A stretch of 64,000 bases of DNA, taken from an uncultured Psychroflexus sp. (GTDB taxonomy: Bacteria; Bacteroidota; Bacteroidia; Flavobacteriales; Flavobacteriaceae). A program made the position numbers and the translations under genes. The notes under the pieces are model-generated. The model made no database searches and was not told the origin of the DNA. It saw nothing but the letters and a program-made list of their open reading frames with translations. The stretch is from positions 1 through 64,000 of the forward strand of contig CAJXVZ010000002.1 in assembly GCA_913062845.1 (NCBI GenBank). The letters run 5' to 3'. Below are positions 7,515 to 17,288 of the stretch, piece after piece (positions within the stretch are counted from its first letter, which is position 1; each line of letters starts with the position of its first letter).

Positions 7515-8977
7515 TGACTTTAAAAGACATATTGTATAAAGTCCGCATTGAAGCTGTTGAAGGCAACACCTTTCAGGCTTTCACCAATTTGCATTTTGAC
7601 TCCAGAAATATAGGACTGAATGATGTTTTTGTAGCCATTCGAGGCACCTCTTCTGATGGACATGACTATATAAAAAATGCCGTCGATCAGGGTGCTATTG
7701 CTATTGTTTGTGAAGAATTTCCAGAGATCAAAATCAATGGGATCACTTATGTGAAAGTAAACGACACCCGTGAAGCCCTGGCCTACATGGCTTCCAATTA
7801 TTATGATAATCCTTCAGCAAAGCTCAAATTGATTGGCATTACTGGTACGAATGGCAAAACTACAGTTACCAGTTTGCTCTTTCAGCTTTTTCAAAGTTTA
7901 GGATATGCTACGGGATTGATTTCCACGGTAAAAATACTGGTGGACAAACAAGAGTTTTCAACAAAACTGACCACACCGGACTCTTTGACCATCAACAAAT
8001 ATCTGAATGAAATGGTGAACGCAGGTGTGGAATATGCCTTCATGGAAGTAAGCTCTCATGGCATAGATCAAAAACGCTCCTTAGGTTTGGATTTTGATGT
8101 GGCAGGATTCACAAATCTGTCTCACGATCACTTGGATTATCACAAAACTTTTGAAGCTTACAGAGATGTTAAAAAGCAACTATTTGATCAACTGAAAAAA
8201 TCTGCTATTGCTATTACAAATCAGGATGATAAGAACGGCCTTTTTATGCTTCAGAACTGCAAGGCCAAGACCTTTACCTATGCATTAAAGTCTCATGCTG
8301 ATTACAAGGCCAAAATCCTTGAAAACAGCTTTTCCGGTTTACATCTTAAAATCAATGACCAGGAAATCTGGACAAAAATCATAGGCCAGTTCAATGCCTA
8401 TAATCTTCTTACTGTTTATGCAATTGCAGATCTTTTGGGCTTAGACCAATTGGAAAGTTTAAAATTTTTAAGCCAGCTGAAACCCGTACACGGCCGCTTT
8501 GAACATTTTATGAGTTCCAATGAAGAAATTTCTGTCATCGTAGATTATGCGCATACGCCTGATGCTTTAAAAAATGTACTTGATACCATAAACAGTATCC
8601 GTACAAAAAATGAGACTGTGATAACCGTAGTCGGATGCGGCGGGAATCGCGATAAGTCTAAAAGACCAAAAATGGGTAAAATCGCTTCCGAACTCAGTGA
8701 CCAGGTAATTTTCACCAGTGACAATCCCAGATTTGAAGATCCCAGAAGGATTATCGAAGAAATTGAAGAAGGTGTCGAAGCGCATAATCAACAAAAGATC
8801 ATAAACATAACGGACCGAAAAGAAGCCATAAAAACAGCCTGCAAACTATCAAAACCAAAGGACATCATTTTAATAGCCGGAAAAGGTCATGAAACTTATC
8901 AGGAAGTAAAAGGTGTAAGAAACGATTTTGATGATATGAAAATTGTAAAATCATTTTTAAACCAACTGAATAAATAA
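7511..8977 (+). CDS. murE: UDP-N-acetylmuramoyl-tripeptide synthetase MurE (meso-diaminopimelate-adding)
   Basis: Adds the third stem residue to UDP-MurNAc-L-Ala-D-Glu in the cytoplasm. The 488 residues contain the Mur ligase ATP loop GTNGKT (112-117) and the motif D404-N-P-R407. The latter is the signature of enzymes that take meso-diaminopimelate rather than lysine, so the peptidoglycan should be of the DAP type. Two adjacent ATGs (7511, 7514) are possible starts; the first overlaps the ftsI stop. It is followed closely by mraY in the same operon. Confidence 0.96.
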   Translation: MMTLKDILYKVRIEAVEGNTFQAFTNLHFDSRNIGLNDVFVAIRGTSSDGHDYIKNAVDQGAIAIVCEEFPEIKINGITYVKVNDTREALAYMASNYYDNPSAKLKLIGITGTNGKTTVTSLLFQLFQSLGYATGLISTVKILVDKQEFSTKLTTPDSLTINKYLNEMVNAGVEYAFMEVSSHGIDQKRSLGLDFDVAGFTNLSHDHLDYHKTFEAYRDVKKQLFDQLKKSAIAITNQDDKNGLFMLQNCKAKTFTYALKSHADYKAKILENSFSGLHLKINDQEIWTKIIGQFNAYNLLTVYAIADLLGLDQLESLKFLSQLKPVHGRFEHFMSSNEEISVIVDYAHTPDALKNVLDTINSIRTKNETVITVVGCGGNRDKSKRPKMGKIASELSDQVIFTSDNPRFEDPRRIIEEIEEGVEAHNQQKIINITDRKEAIKTACKLSKPKDIILIAGKGHETYQEVKGVRNDFDDMKIVKSFLNQLNK

Positions 8978-8980
8978 ATC

Positions 8981-10195
8981 ATGATCTACCACCTTATAGA
9001 ATATTTAGACAGTTTATATGATTTTGCCGGATCAGGATTATTTCAGTATTTATCATTCAGGGCGGGACTATCGGCCATAATATCCTTGTTGATATCTCTG
9101 ATATTTGGTAAATACATCATAAACTATTTACAGCGCAAGCAGGTTGGTGAAAGCGTAAGAAATCTTGGGCTGGAAGGTCAGGTGCAAAAAGCAGGTACAC
9201 CAACTATGGGTGGACTAATCATCATTTTTTCAACACTCTTACCGGTTCTTTTATTTTCAGATTTAACCAATATCTACATCATTCTGTTGATCATCACCAC
9301 TCTTTGGATGGGTAGCATTGGTTTTCTTGATGATTACATCAAAGTTTTCAGAAAAAACAAAAAAGGTTTGAAAGGCAAGTTCAAGGTTTTTGGTCAGGTA
9401 GGTCTTGGCATAATTGTGGGTCTGACCATGTATTTCCACGATGACATCACTGTGAGAAATGAGATAGAATTAAACCCCGGAACAAATGAGATTGTAAGTA
9501 TTTCTGATGAAGAAAAATCAACCACGACAACCATTCCCTTCTTCAAAAACAATGAATTAGATTATTCCAAAATTTTAACCTGGATAAGCGAAGACTTAAA
9601 GCCTTATGCGTGGTTGATATTTATTCCTATAGTCATATTTATTGTAACGGCTGTTTCCAATGGCGCAAATCTCACAGATGGTGTTGATGGCCTAGCCGGC
9701 GGAAGTTCGGCAATAATTGTGTTGACACTGGGTATTTTTACCTGGGTTTCGGGTAACGTGATTTTTTCTGACTATCTCAACGTCATGAATATTCCACGAT
9801 CAGGAGAAATGACCATTTTCATTGCCGCCTTCACGGGAGCTCTCATAGGTTTTCTTTGGTACAACACTTTTCCGGCTCAGGTCTTTATGGGTGACACCGG
9901 AAGCCTTACGATTGGTGGGATTATCGCTGTTATAGCTATTGCAGCCAGAAAAGAGCTCATACTGCCAATCTTATGTGGTATTTTTTTTATTGAAAACCTC
10001 TCTGTCGTCATGCAGGTAGGCTGGTTTAAATACACTAAGAAAAAACATGGTGAAGGGCGAAGAGTTTTTCTTATGGCACCTCTTCATCATCATTATCAAA
10101 AGAAAGGCTTTCACGAAAGTAAAATAGTCGTGCGCTTTTGGATCATAGGCATTCTATTGGCCGTCATATCAATCATAACTCTAAAGATAAGATAA
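8981..10195 (+). CDS. mraY: Phospho-N-acetylmuramoyl-pentapeptide-transferase MraY
   Basis: Transfers phospho-MurNAc-pentapeptide to undecaprenyl phosphate, forming lipid I at the inner membrane. The 404-residue protein has about ten membrane helices. Motifs include [11 protein letters not shown] (residues about 70-80), the catalytic LDDYIKV, the [15 protein letters not shown] loop, FMGDTGSL and the [12 protein letters not shown] histidine motif. It is longer than E. coli MraY (360) because of a soluble insert around residues 150-205, common in Bacteroidota. Its stop codon overlaps the murD start by one base. Confidence 0.96.
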   Translation: MIYHLIEYLDSLYDFAGSGLFQYLSFRAGLSAIISLLISLIFGKYIINYLQRKQVGESVRNLGLEGQVQKAGTPTMGGLIIIFSTLLPVLLFSDLTNIYIILLIITTLWMGSIGFLDDYIKVFRKNKKGLKGKFKVFGQVGLGIIVGLTMYFHDDITVRNEIELNPGTNEIVSISDEEKSTTTTIPFFKNNELDYSKILTWISEDLKPYAWLIFIPIVIFIVTAVSNGANLTDGVDGLAGGSSAIIVLTLGIFTWVSGNVIFSDYLNVMNIPRSGEMTIFIAAFTGALIGFLWYNTFPAQVFMGDTGSLTIGGIIAVIAIAARKELILPILCGIFFIENLSVVMQVGWFKYTKKKHGEGRRVFLMAPLHHHYQKKGFHESKIVVRFWIIGILLAVISIITLKIR

Positions 10196-11529
10196 TGCAG
10201 AAAGTGGCAATTTTAGGAAGTGGTGAGAGCGGTTATGGCGCTGCTGTTCTGGCATCTAAGCTTGGAGATAATGTATTTCTAAGTGATGCCGGGAAAATTA
10301 CTGCACCAAAAATTGAAGCTTTAAAAGATCTTAATATCGAATTTGAAGAAGGACAGCATAGCTTAGACAAAATAACAAGTGCCGATCTTGTGATTAAAAG
10401 TCCGGGGATTCCTGATGAAGCAGAAGTGGTAAAAGCCATAAAAGCCAAAGATTTACCAGTTATATCTGAAATAGAATACGGCAGTTTACATACCGATGCC
10501 GGATTAATAGCGGTAACCGGATCCAATGGTAAAACCACAGTTGTGAATATGATTTATCATGTGTTGAAAGATGAGATTAAAGACACTGTTCTGGCAGGAA
10601 ATGTAGGCATTAGTTTTGCTAAATCTGTTGCTGAAACCCAGGCCAAAAATTACGTACTTGAAGTCAGCAGCTTTCAACTGGATGGTATTGTCACTTTCAG
10701 GCCAAATATTGCCATTATCACATCTATCACACCAGACCATTTAGACCGGTACGCGTATAATTTTGATCTGTACACGGCATCAAAATTCAAAATTGCCGGT
10801 AACCAGACCTCAGAGGATTATTTCATTTACAATGCCGACGAAGAACATATGAGCAACTGGCTCAAAAAACATCCTGTAAGATCCAGGTGTATACCGTTGT
10901 CTACCGAAAAAGAACTGGACTACGGTACATATTTAGAAGACAATAATATAATTATCAAACTAGAAAAAAAATTAAGCATCATGCCAATATCAGCATTAGA
11001 AGTTCAAGGGAAACACAATACAAAAAACGCCATGGCTGCAGCCACGGTAGCCCATTTATTAAAGATAAGAAAAGAAACCATCAGAGAAAAGCTGGAAACT
11101 TTTCAGGGCGTTGAGCACAGATTAGAATATGTCCTGAAGATCAATAATGTGCACTACATAAATGACTCCAAGGCAACGAATGTCAATTCCACTTTTTATG
11201 CCTTAGACTCTGTAAAATCAGATATCATATGGATAGTAGGTGGTGAGGATAAAGGCAATGACTACAAGGATTTAATGCCATTTGTAAATGAAAAAGTCAA
11301 AACAATTATTTGTCTTGGTGTAGATAACAGAAAAATAATTGACACCTTCAAATCATGCGTAGAAGATATCTATGAAACAAAGTCCATGGCGGAGTGTGTA
11401 AAAATCGCTTACCATGTATCAAAGGCAGAGGATACTGTATTGTTATCGCCTGCTTGTGCAAGTTTTGACTTGTTTGAAAATTATGAAGACAGAGGTAGAC
11501 AATTTAAAGAAGCAGTAATGAATTTATAA
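10195..11529 (+). CDS. murD: UDP-N-acetylmuramoylalanine--D-glutamate ligase MurD
   Basis: Cytoplasmic ligase that adds D-glutamate to UDP-MurNAc-L-Ala. I place the start at 10195 ([15 protein letters not shown]), sharing one base with the mraY stop; the frame is open further upstream, but that would run into mraY and put the nucleotide-binding strand too far in. The 444 residues show the N-terminal Rossmann GSGESG, the ATP loop VTGSNGKTT, the HRLE motif (GVEHRLEYV) and YINDSKATN. All are standard for MurD. It is followed after two bases by ftsW. Confidence 0.95.
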   Translation: MQKVAILGSGESGYGAAVLASKLGDNVFLSDAGKITAPKIEALKDLNIEFEEGQHSLDKITSADLVIKSPGIPDEAEVVKAIKAKDLPVISEIEYGSLHTDAGLIAVTGSNGKTTVVNMIYHVLKDEIKDTVLAGNVGISFAKSVAETQAKNYVLEVSSFQLDGIVTFRPNIAIITSITPDHLDRYAYNFDLYTASKFKIAGNQTSEDYFIYNADEEHMSNWLKKHPVRSRCIPLSTEKELDYGTYLEDNNIIIKLEKKLSIMPISALEVQGKHNTKNAMAAATVAHLLKIRKETIREKLETFQGVEHRLEYVLKINNVHYINDSKATNVNSTFYALDSVKSDIIWIVGGEDKGNDYKDLMPFVNEKVKTIICLGVDNRKIIDTFKSCVEDIYETKSMAECVKIAYHVSKAEDTVLLSPACASFDLFENYEDRGRQFKEAVMNL

Positions 11530-11531
11530 TC

Positions 11532-12761
11532 ATGAAGAACTCATTAGTCCATTTTTTTAATTCCAATTTGAGCGGTGACCGTGCACTATGGGCTTTAGTG
11601 GCGCTATTGGCCATATTTTCTTTTATACCTGTCTACAGTGCAAGTAGTAATTTGGCCTATTTGAATGGTGGTGATGGAAATACCATAAGCTACCTCATCA
11701 AACATTTTATCCATCTGTTTATGGGTTTCGTTATCATTTTTGCTGTGCATAAGATTCCTTTCAGATACTTCAGAGGTATTTCAATATTGATGCTTCCAAT
11801 AACGGTAATATTGTTGATTTTGACTTTAATGAAAGGTACAACCATAGATGGGTCTTATGCCAGCAGATGGATTACAATCCCTGTCGTAAACATGAGTTTT
11901 CAGACATCAAGCTTTGCAGCTGTTGTGCTTATGATTTATGTCGCACGGTATTTATCAAAAATAACAGATAAAAAAGTAAGCTTCAAAGAAACAATTTGGC
12001 CACTTTGGCTTCCGGTACTTTTGATAACCGGTTTAATATTCCCTGCAAATTTTTCAACAGCAGCTATTTTGTTTTCCATGGTTGTCTTGCTGGCATTTTT
12101 GGGTGGTTATCCTTTGAAGTATTGTGGCTACATTGTTGGATCTACAGTTTTAATTGCAAGTCTTTTCGTCCTGACATCTATGGCATTCCCCGATCTTATG
12201 CCAAACCGTGTGAACACATGGACAAGCCGAATTGAAAGCTTTGTGGGTGACGAGTCAAATGAAGAACAATATCAGGTAGAAAAGGCAAAAATCGCCATAG
12301 CTACAGGTGGTGTAAGCGGAAATGGTATTGGCAAAAGTGTTCAGAGAAATTTTCTGCCGCAATCATCGTCAGATTTTATCTATGCCATAATCATAGAGGA
12401 AACCGGATTAATAGGTGGATTTTTTGTCATTATTATTTATTTGTTTATCCTGTTAAGGATAGCAATCATATTTACAAAAAAAGAATCGGTTTACGCCAAA
12501 CTACTGGTTGCTGCAGTGGGCTTACCCATAATCTTTCAGGCCTTTATTAATATAGGCGTTGCCGTTAATTTGTTTCCTGTTACGGGACAGACATTACCAC
12601 TTATAAGTAGTGGTGGTTCTTCCATTTGGATGACCTGTGTCGGCATTGGTATCATATTAAGCGTAAGCACCAAAAACAGTGAAGATTACAGTTCGAAAGA
12701 ACTTGAATATAAAGATGAAGAACAAGAAAACCCACTGGATGTGTTAAGTCAAACTTTATGA
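11532..12761 (+). CDS. ftsW: Septal peptidoglycan polymerase FtsW (SEDS family)
   Basis: SEDS glycosyltransferase that polymerises lipid II at the septum with FtsI. The 409-residue integral membrane protein has about ten helices and the family motifs GDRALW near the N-terminus, GSYASRWI, a periplasmic loop containing the active-site region ([13 protein letters not shown]), and the signature around residues 340-375 including [19 protein letters not shown]. Gene order murD-ftsW-murG is canonical. It overlaps murG by four bases. Confidence 0.95.
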   Translation: MKNSLVHFFNSNLSGDRALWALVALLAIFSFIPVYSASSNLAYLNGGDGNTISYLIKHFIHLFMGFVIIFAVHKIPFRYFRGISILMLPITVILLILTLMKGTTIDGSYASRWITIPVVNMSFQTSSFAAVVLMIYVARYLSKITDKKVSFKETIWPLWLPVLLITGLIFPANFSTAAILFSMVVLLAFLGGYPLKYCGYIVGSTVLIASLFVLTSMAFPDLMPNRVNTWTSRIESFVGDESNEEQYQVEKAKIAIATGGVSGNGIGKSVQRNFLPQSSSDFIYAIIIEETGLIGGFFVIIIYLFILLRIAIIFTKKESVYAKLLVAAVGLPIIFQAFINIGVAVNLFPVTGQTLPLISSGGSSIWMTCVGIGIILSVSTKNSEDYSSKELEYKDEEQENPLDVLSQTL

Positions 12762-13852
12762 AACACTGGCGAGTGATTATATCAGGTGGAGGAACCGGCG
12801 GACATATTTATCCGGCAATTGCTATTGCACAGGAAATTAAGAGAAGGCAAGGGCGAGCAGATATAATTTTTGTGGGTGCAAAAGACAGAATGGAAATGCA
12901 AATGGTGCCAAAAGCAGGATTCGAGATCATAGGTTTATGGATCAGTGGAATACAGAGAAAACTGACATTATCTAACCTGAGTTTTCCATTAAAACTGATT
13001 GTAAGTTTATTTAAAGCCCGAAAGATCATAAAAAAACACAAACCGGATATTGTTATAGGCACAGGTGGTTTTGCAAGTGCGCCGCTTTTAAGGATGGCAA
13101 ATAATATGGGCTACCCTAGCCTTATACAGGAACAAAATTCTTTTGCCGGCGTTACCAATAAATGGGTTTCAAAAAAAGCTGACGCCATTTGTGTTGCCTA
13201 TGATAAAATGGAGCGGTATTTCCCGGAAGGCAAAATATTCTGGACCGGTAATCCTGTTCGTCAAGACCTGATAAACATTAGTTTAAAAAGAGAGGAAGCC
13301 CTCAAAAAATTTAATTTAAGCGCTGACAGACAAACGATATTGGTCATTGGCGGCAGCTTGGGAGCAAGAGTAATCAATCAAACAATTTCAAAGCATTTAG
13401 ACACTTTAAAATCTCTTGACTGCAACCTGATTTGGCAATGTGGTGCGTTTTATCATGAGGATTACAAACATAAGGATGAAGAAAATATTCGGGTATTAAA
13501 ATACATAGATGATATGCAGGCAGCTTACGCCGGTGCAGACATCATCATATCCAGAGCTGGCGCCGGAAGTGTAAGTGAGCTGTGCATTGTTGGAAAACCC
13601 GTAATTTTTATCCCTTCTCCAAATGTAGCAGAAGACCATCAAAACAAAAACGCACAATCCATTACTGCACATGATGCAGCTGTTCTTATTGAAGAAAAAG
13701 ACCTTGAAAAAAGATTTGAAAAGGAATTAAAAGCTTTATTGGCTGATAAACCTAAACAGGAAAAACTATCTAAAAATATTAAAACGCTGGCCAAGCCAAA
13801 TGCGACAAAAGACATTGTAGACATCGTAGAACGTCTGATCAACAAAGCATGA
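12758..13852 (+). CDS. murG: Lipid II synthase MurG (UDP-GlcNAc transferase)
   Basis: Adds GlcNAc to lipid I on the inner face of the cytoplasmic membrane. The 364-residue GT-B protein starts with [17 protein letters not shown], the MurG G-loop, followed by GTGGFASAP and [10 protein letters not shown]. The C-terminal half has [10 protein letters not shown] and the UDP-binding [11 protein letters not shown]. Length and spacing match the family. It overlaps both ftsW and murC by four bases, indicating coupled translation. Confidence 0.97.
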   Translation: MKHWRVIISGGGTGGHIYPAIAIAQEIKRRQGRADIIFVGAKDRMEMQMVPKAGFEIIGLWISGIQRKLTLSNLSFPLKLIVSLFKARKIIKKHKPDIVIGTGGFASAPLLRMANNMGYPSLIQEQNSFAGVTNKWVSKKADAICVAYDKMERYFPEGKIFWTGNPVRQDLINISLKREEALKKFNLSADRQTILVIGGSLGARVINQTISKHLDTLKSLDCNLIWQCGAFYHEDYKHKDEENIRVLKYIDDMQAAYAGADIIISRAGAGSVSELCIVGKPVIFIPSPNVAEDHQNKNAQSITAHDAAVLIEEKDLEKRFEKELKALLADKPKQEKLSKNIKTLAKPNATKDIVDIVERLINKA

Positions 13853-15204
13853 ACATAGATTTCAAACATATCAAACAAATTTACTTTATCGGCATTGGCG
13901 GTATAGGCATGAGTGCTTTGGCTTTTCACTTTTTGAGGAAAGGCTATTCAGTTTTTGGATTTGACAGAACAGCATCAGATATATGCAAAAAATTAGAATC
14001 CAAAGGAGCCAAAATTGAATATAATGAAGAACTTGTCCTGGCTAAAACTATACAAAATAGCAATGCGCTGATCATTTATACACCGGCTATTAAACCTTCT
14101 AACGAAGTATTTCATTTCTTTTCATCGCATAACTATCCTCTGTACAAAAGAGCGCAAATATTAGGGGAGATCAGTAAAGATAAAACATGTATCGCAGTGG
14201 CCGGCACACATGGCAAAACCAGCATTACAAGTATGCTTGCCTTCTTACTGAAAGAAAACAAGCTTCCGGTAACTGCGTTTTTAGGTGGTATATCTCAAAA
14301 TTATCAGTCCAATTACATCTACGAAGGAGACGAAGTTTATGTTATTGAAGCCGATGAATTTGATCGTTCATTACTACAGCTTAAACCGGATTTTGCTGTG
14401 ATAAGTAATATTGATGCCGATCACTTGGATATTTATGATTCAGTTGATGACTTAAAACACACCTTCCAAAAATTTTCTGATCTGATAGAAAACAAAGAAA
14501 ACTTCTTTTATCAAAAAGGTTTGAATTTTGAAGGTCTAAGTATAAGTGTGAATCCGCCAGCTGATATTTATGCAGAGAATATTCGAATTATTGATGGTGT
14601 TTATAATTTTGACTGGAATTTACCCCATCAAAGCATCAATGGACTTCGTTTAAAGATGCCCGGAGAGCACAATGTATTTAATGCTTTATGCGCCTTAAGC
14701 CTTGCTGCTTCTTACCGACCTGACTTAACAGAAAAATTTGCAGAAACGCTATCTGAATTTGATGGGGTGAACAGAAGATTCAACTACTTAGTGCAATCTG
14801 CTGAATACGTTATCATTGACGACTATGCGCATCATCCATCAGAAATAGAAGCTGTGCACAAGGCTGTGAATCAACTTTATCCAATGGACAAAGCTATGGC
14901 AATTTTTCAGCCGCATTTATTTTCAAGAACAAAGGATTTTGCAGATGATTTTGCTGCTAGTCTCAGTAAATTTGATGAAGTCAATCTTTTAGAGATCTAT
15001 CCGGCCAGAGAAGAACCTATTGAAGGCATCGATGCTAAGTTTTTATGCCATAAAATTAAAAACGAAAACGCAAAAGTCATAGAAAAGTCTGAAATATCAT
15101 CAGTTATTCAAGACTCGTCATGTAGAATCATCGTCATGATGGGCGCAGGCGATATTGGACTGGAAGCACAAAACATTAAAAAAATCTTTAGCCATGAAAA
15201 ATAA
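13849..15204 (+). CDS. murC: UDP-N-acetylmuramate--L-alanine ligase MurC
   Basis: First amino acid ligase of peptidoglycan precursor synthesis, adding L-Ala to UDP-MurNAc. The 451 residues contain the N-terminal [11 protein letters not shown], the ATP loop VAGTHGKTS (residues about 117-125), EADEFDRS, the NRRFN motif and [10 protein letters not shown], which together identify MurC rather than Mpl or MurD. It overlaps murG by four bases and the ftsQ start by eleven. Confidence 0.96.
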   Translation: MNIDFKHIKQIYFIGIGGIGMSALAFHFLRKGYSVFGFDRTASDICKKLESKGAKIEYNEELVLAKTIQNSNALIIYTPAIKPSNEVFHFFSSHNYPLYKRAQILGEISKDKTCIAVAGTHGKTSITSMLAFLLKENKLPVTAFLGGISQNYQSNYIYEGDEVYVIEADEFDRSLLQLKPDFAVISNIDADHLDIYDSVDDLKHTFQKFSDLIENKENFFYQKGLNFEGLSISVNPPADIYAENIRIIDGVYNFDWNLPHQSINGLRLKMPGEHNVFNALCALSLAASYRPDLTEKFAETLSEFDGVNRRFNYLVQSAEYVIIDDYAHHPSEIEAVHKAVNQLYPMDKAMAIFQPHLFSRTKDFADDFAASLSKFDEVNLLEIYPAREEPIEGIDAKFLCHKIKNENAKVIEKSEISSVIQDSSCRIIVMMGAGDIGLEAQNIKKIFSHEK

Positions 15205-15916
15205 ACTTCCCTACATAAAGGTTTTTATTATGGTCATTGGATTTATAGCCTTAGCCAGCTTTAGTTACAACAGACATATAAGCAGAAATATTACCGCTAT
15301 AGACATTAGCTTTCATCAGGAAAAACAGCTTTTTATAGAGAAAACAGCGGTTAATAAATTGTTAATACAAAATGATGAACCTGTTAAGAAAATGGACTTA
15401 GAACACTTAGATTTGAATTTGGTAGAAAAACAACTCGAGTCTCATCCTATGATTGAAAATGCAGAGGTTTACATAGACCTTGAAAGTCGCTTACATGCTG
15501 ATATCAAGCAGCGTGAGCCGCTAGCTCGTGTTATCGGAAAAGATGATTTCTACATTGATTCACAAGGCAAAATCATGCCTCTATCTGAGTTTTATTCCGC
15601 CAGAGTTCCTATCATTTTAGGATTATCAAAAAAAGATACGCTTTCAGCATTTCAACTTATTAAGCAAATCAATAAAGATTTATTTTTCAGTCAGCAAACC
15701 ACTTTAATAAAATCGCATAAAAAGAATTTATACAGTTTAAGGCTAAGGAATCATGACTTTGAGGTATTTGTTGGAAAAGCAGAAAATTTAGAACAGAAAT
15801 TTATGAATTTTAAAGCCTTCTACGTCAAGGCTAAAAAAGATAGTCTGTTAGGAAAATATAAAAGTGTAGACTTACAATACGGCAAACAAGTTGTATGTAA
15901 AAAAATTGAATCTTAG
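15194..15916 (+). CDS. ftsQ: Cell division protein FtsQ
   Basis: Bitopic division protein of the FtsQLB complex. I choose the ATG at 15194 ([17 protein letters not shown]), which gives 240 residues and puts one membrane helix at about residues 7-25; an upstream ATG in the same frame would add a charged stretch lying inside murC. The periplasmic part contains a POTRA-like segment (about 35-105, with the typical REPLARVIG) and an FtsQ C-terminal domain. Sequence conservation is low in this family; the position between murC and ftsA supports the call. Confidence 0.88.
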   Translation: MKNKLPYIKVFIMVIGFIALASFSYNRHISRNITAIDISFHQEKQLFIEKTAVNKLLIQNDEPVKKMDLEHLDLNLVEKQLESHPMIENAEVYIDLESRLHADIKQREPLARVIGKDDFYIDSQGKIMPLSEFYSARVPIILGLSKKDTLSAFQLIKQINKDLFFSQQTTLIKSHKKNLYSLRLRNHDFEVFVGKAENLEQKFMNFKAFYVKAKKDSLLGKYKSVDLQYGKQVVCKKIES

Positions 15917-15920
15917 GATT

Positions 15921-17255
15921 ATGGAAAAAGAACACATAGCAGTGGGCTTAGATATCGGTACGACAAAGATCGTGGCGATGATTGGTCGGAAGAATGAATT
16001 TGGAAAGCTTGAGATTTTAGGGATTGGTAAAACCAAGAGTCTTGGCGTTCACAGAGGTGTGGTAAACAATATCACACAGACCATACAATCTATACAACTT
16101 GCGATCAAAGAAGCTGAAGAAAATTCAGGAAAAGAAGTCAGTGCCGTTACTGTTGGTATAGCCGGGCAACACATTCGAAGCCTTCAGCACAGCGATTATA
16201 TTACCAGAAAAAATGCCGATGAAGTTATAGACGAACTGGACATAAATACCCTTTGCGACCAGGTTCATAAATTGGTCATGCTGCCTGGTGAAGAAATTAT
16301 CCACGTTCTACCTCAGGAATATAAAGTTGATGGCCAGGCTGAAATAAAAGAACCTATCGGCATGTACGGCGGTAGACTGGAAGCCAATTTTCATGTTGTG
16401 GTAGGACAAATTTCATCCATAAGAAACATTGGCCGTTGTATAAAAAGTGCAGGTTTGGAGCTTAACGCTGTAACTTTAGAACCTTTGGCCTCAGCAAATG
16501 CTGTTTTGAGTCAGGAAGAAAAAGAAGCCGGTGTTGCTCTTATCGATATAGGTGGCGGAACTACAGATCTGGCTATTTTCAAGGACGGGATAATTCGCCA
16601 TACGGCTGTAATTCCTTTTGGCGGAAACATCATTACCGAAGACATCAAAGACGGTTGCTCTATTATTGAGAAACAAGCTGAGTTACTGAAAATTAAATTC
16701 GGCTCTGCATGGCCTGGTGAAAATAAAGAAAACGAGATCGTCTCCATACCCGGACTCAGAGGCAGAGAACCTAAGGAGATCTCATTAAAGAATTTAGCAA
16801 AGATCATTCACTACCGGGCCGTTGAAATTATTGAACAAGTCTTTTTGGAAATAAAAAATTACGGCCATGAGGAAAAGCGTAAAAAATTAATCGCGGGAAT
16901 AGTGTTGACCGGTGGCGGCGCACAGTTGAAACATCTGAAGCAACTGGTGGAATACATCACCGGGATGGACACCAGAGTAGGCTATCCCAACGAACACCTG
17001 GCTGGTGATACCAACAAAGAAATTGCAAGCCCAATCTACGCAACTGCAGTAGGATTGGTTATGAACAGTTTAGAAAAACAGGCACAGAGAGAGAAAGAGG
17101 CTAATGAAGAAGTTCCTGAAGATAACGAAATAGAAGTAAAAAAGGCCGAGGAACTGAAAGAAGATAAAAAAGAAACTGAGATCCATAAACCCAGAAAATC
17201 GTTTATGGAAAAATTTGTAGATAAACTCAAAGATTTTTTAGACGACGCAGAATAA
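15921..17255 (+). CDS. ftsA: Cell division actin-like ATPase FtsA
   Basis: Actin homologue that tethers FtsZ to the membrane and recruits late divisome proteins. The ATG at 15921 gives MEKEHIAVGLDIGTTKIVA, which places the phosphate-1 motif correctly; 444 residues. Other landmarks are the 1C domain region, the second phosphate motif ALIDIGGGTTDLAIF, and VLTGGGAQLKHL (adenosine motif). A charged linker follows, and the last residues (KSFMEKFVDKLKDFLDD) form a probable amphipathic membrane-targeting helix. It lies five bases after ftsQ. Confidence 0.95.
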   Translation: MEKEHIAVGLDIGTTKIVAMIGRKNEFGKLEILGIGKTKSLGVHRGVVNNITQTIQSIQLAIKEAEENSGKEVSAVTVGIAGQHIRSLQHSDYITRKNADEVIDELDINTLCDQVHKLVMLPGEEIIHVLPQEYKVDGQAEIKEPIGMYGGRLEANFHVVVGQISSIRNIGRCIKSAGLELNAVTLEPLASANAVLSQEEKEAGVALIDIGGGTTDLAIFKDGIIRHTAVIPFGGNIITEDIKDGCSIIEKQAELLKIKFGSAWPGENKENEIVSIPGLRGREPKEISLKNLAKIIHYRAVEIIEQVFLEIKNYGHEEKRKKLIAGIVLTGGGAQLKHLKQLVEYITGMDTRVGYPNEHLAGDTNKEIASPIYATAVGLVMNSLEKQAQREKEANEEVPEDNEIEVKKAEELKEDKKETEIHKPRKSFMEKFVDKLKDFLDDAE

Positions 17256-17288
17256 AACGAAAGATATAAAAGTAGAAAACCATACATT

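Noticed and set aside
15155-15193. Upstream ATG for ftsQ
   Set aside because: It would place 13 extra charged residues, encoded inside murC, before the membrane anchor; the ATG at 15194 fits better.
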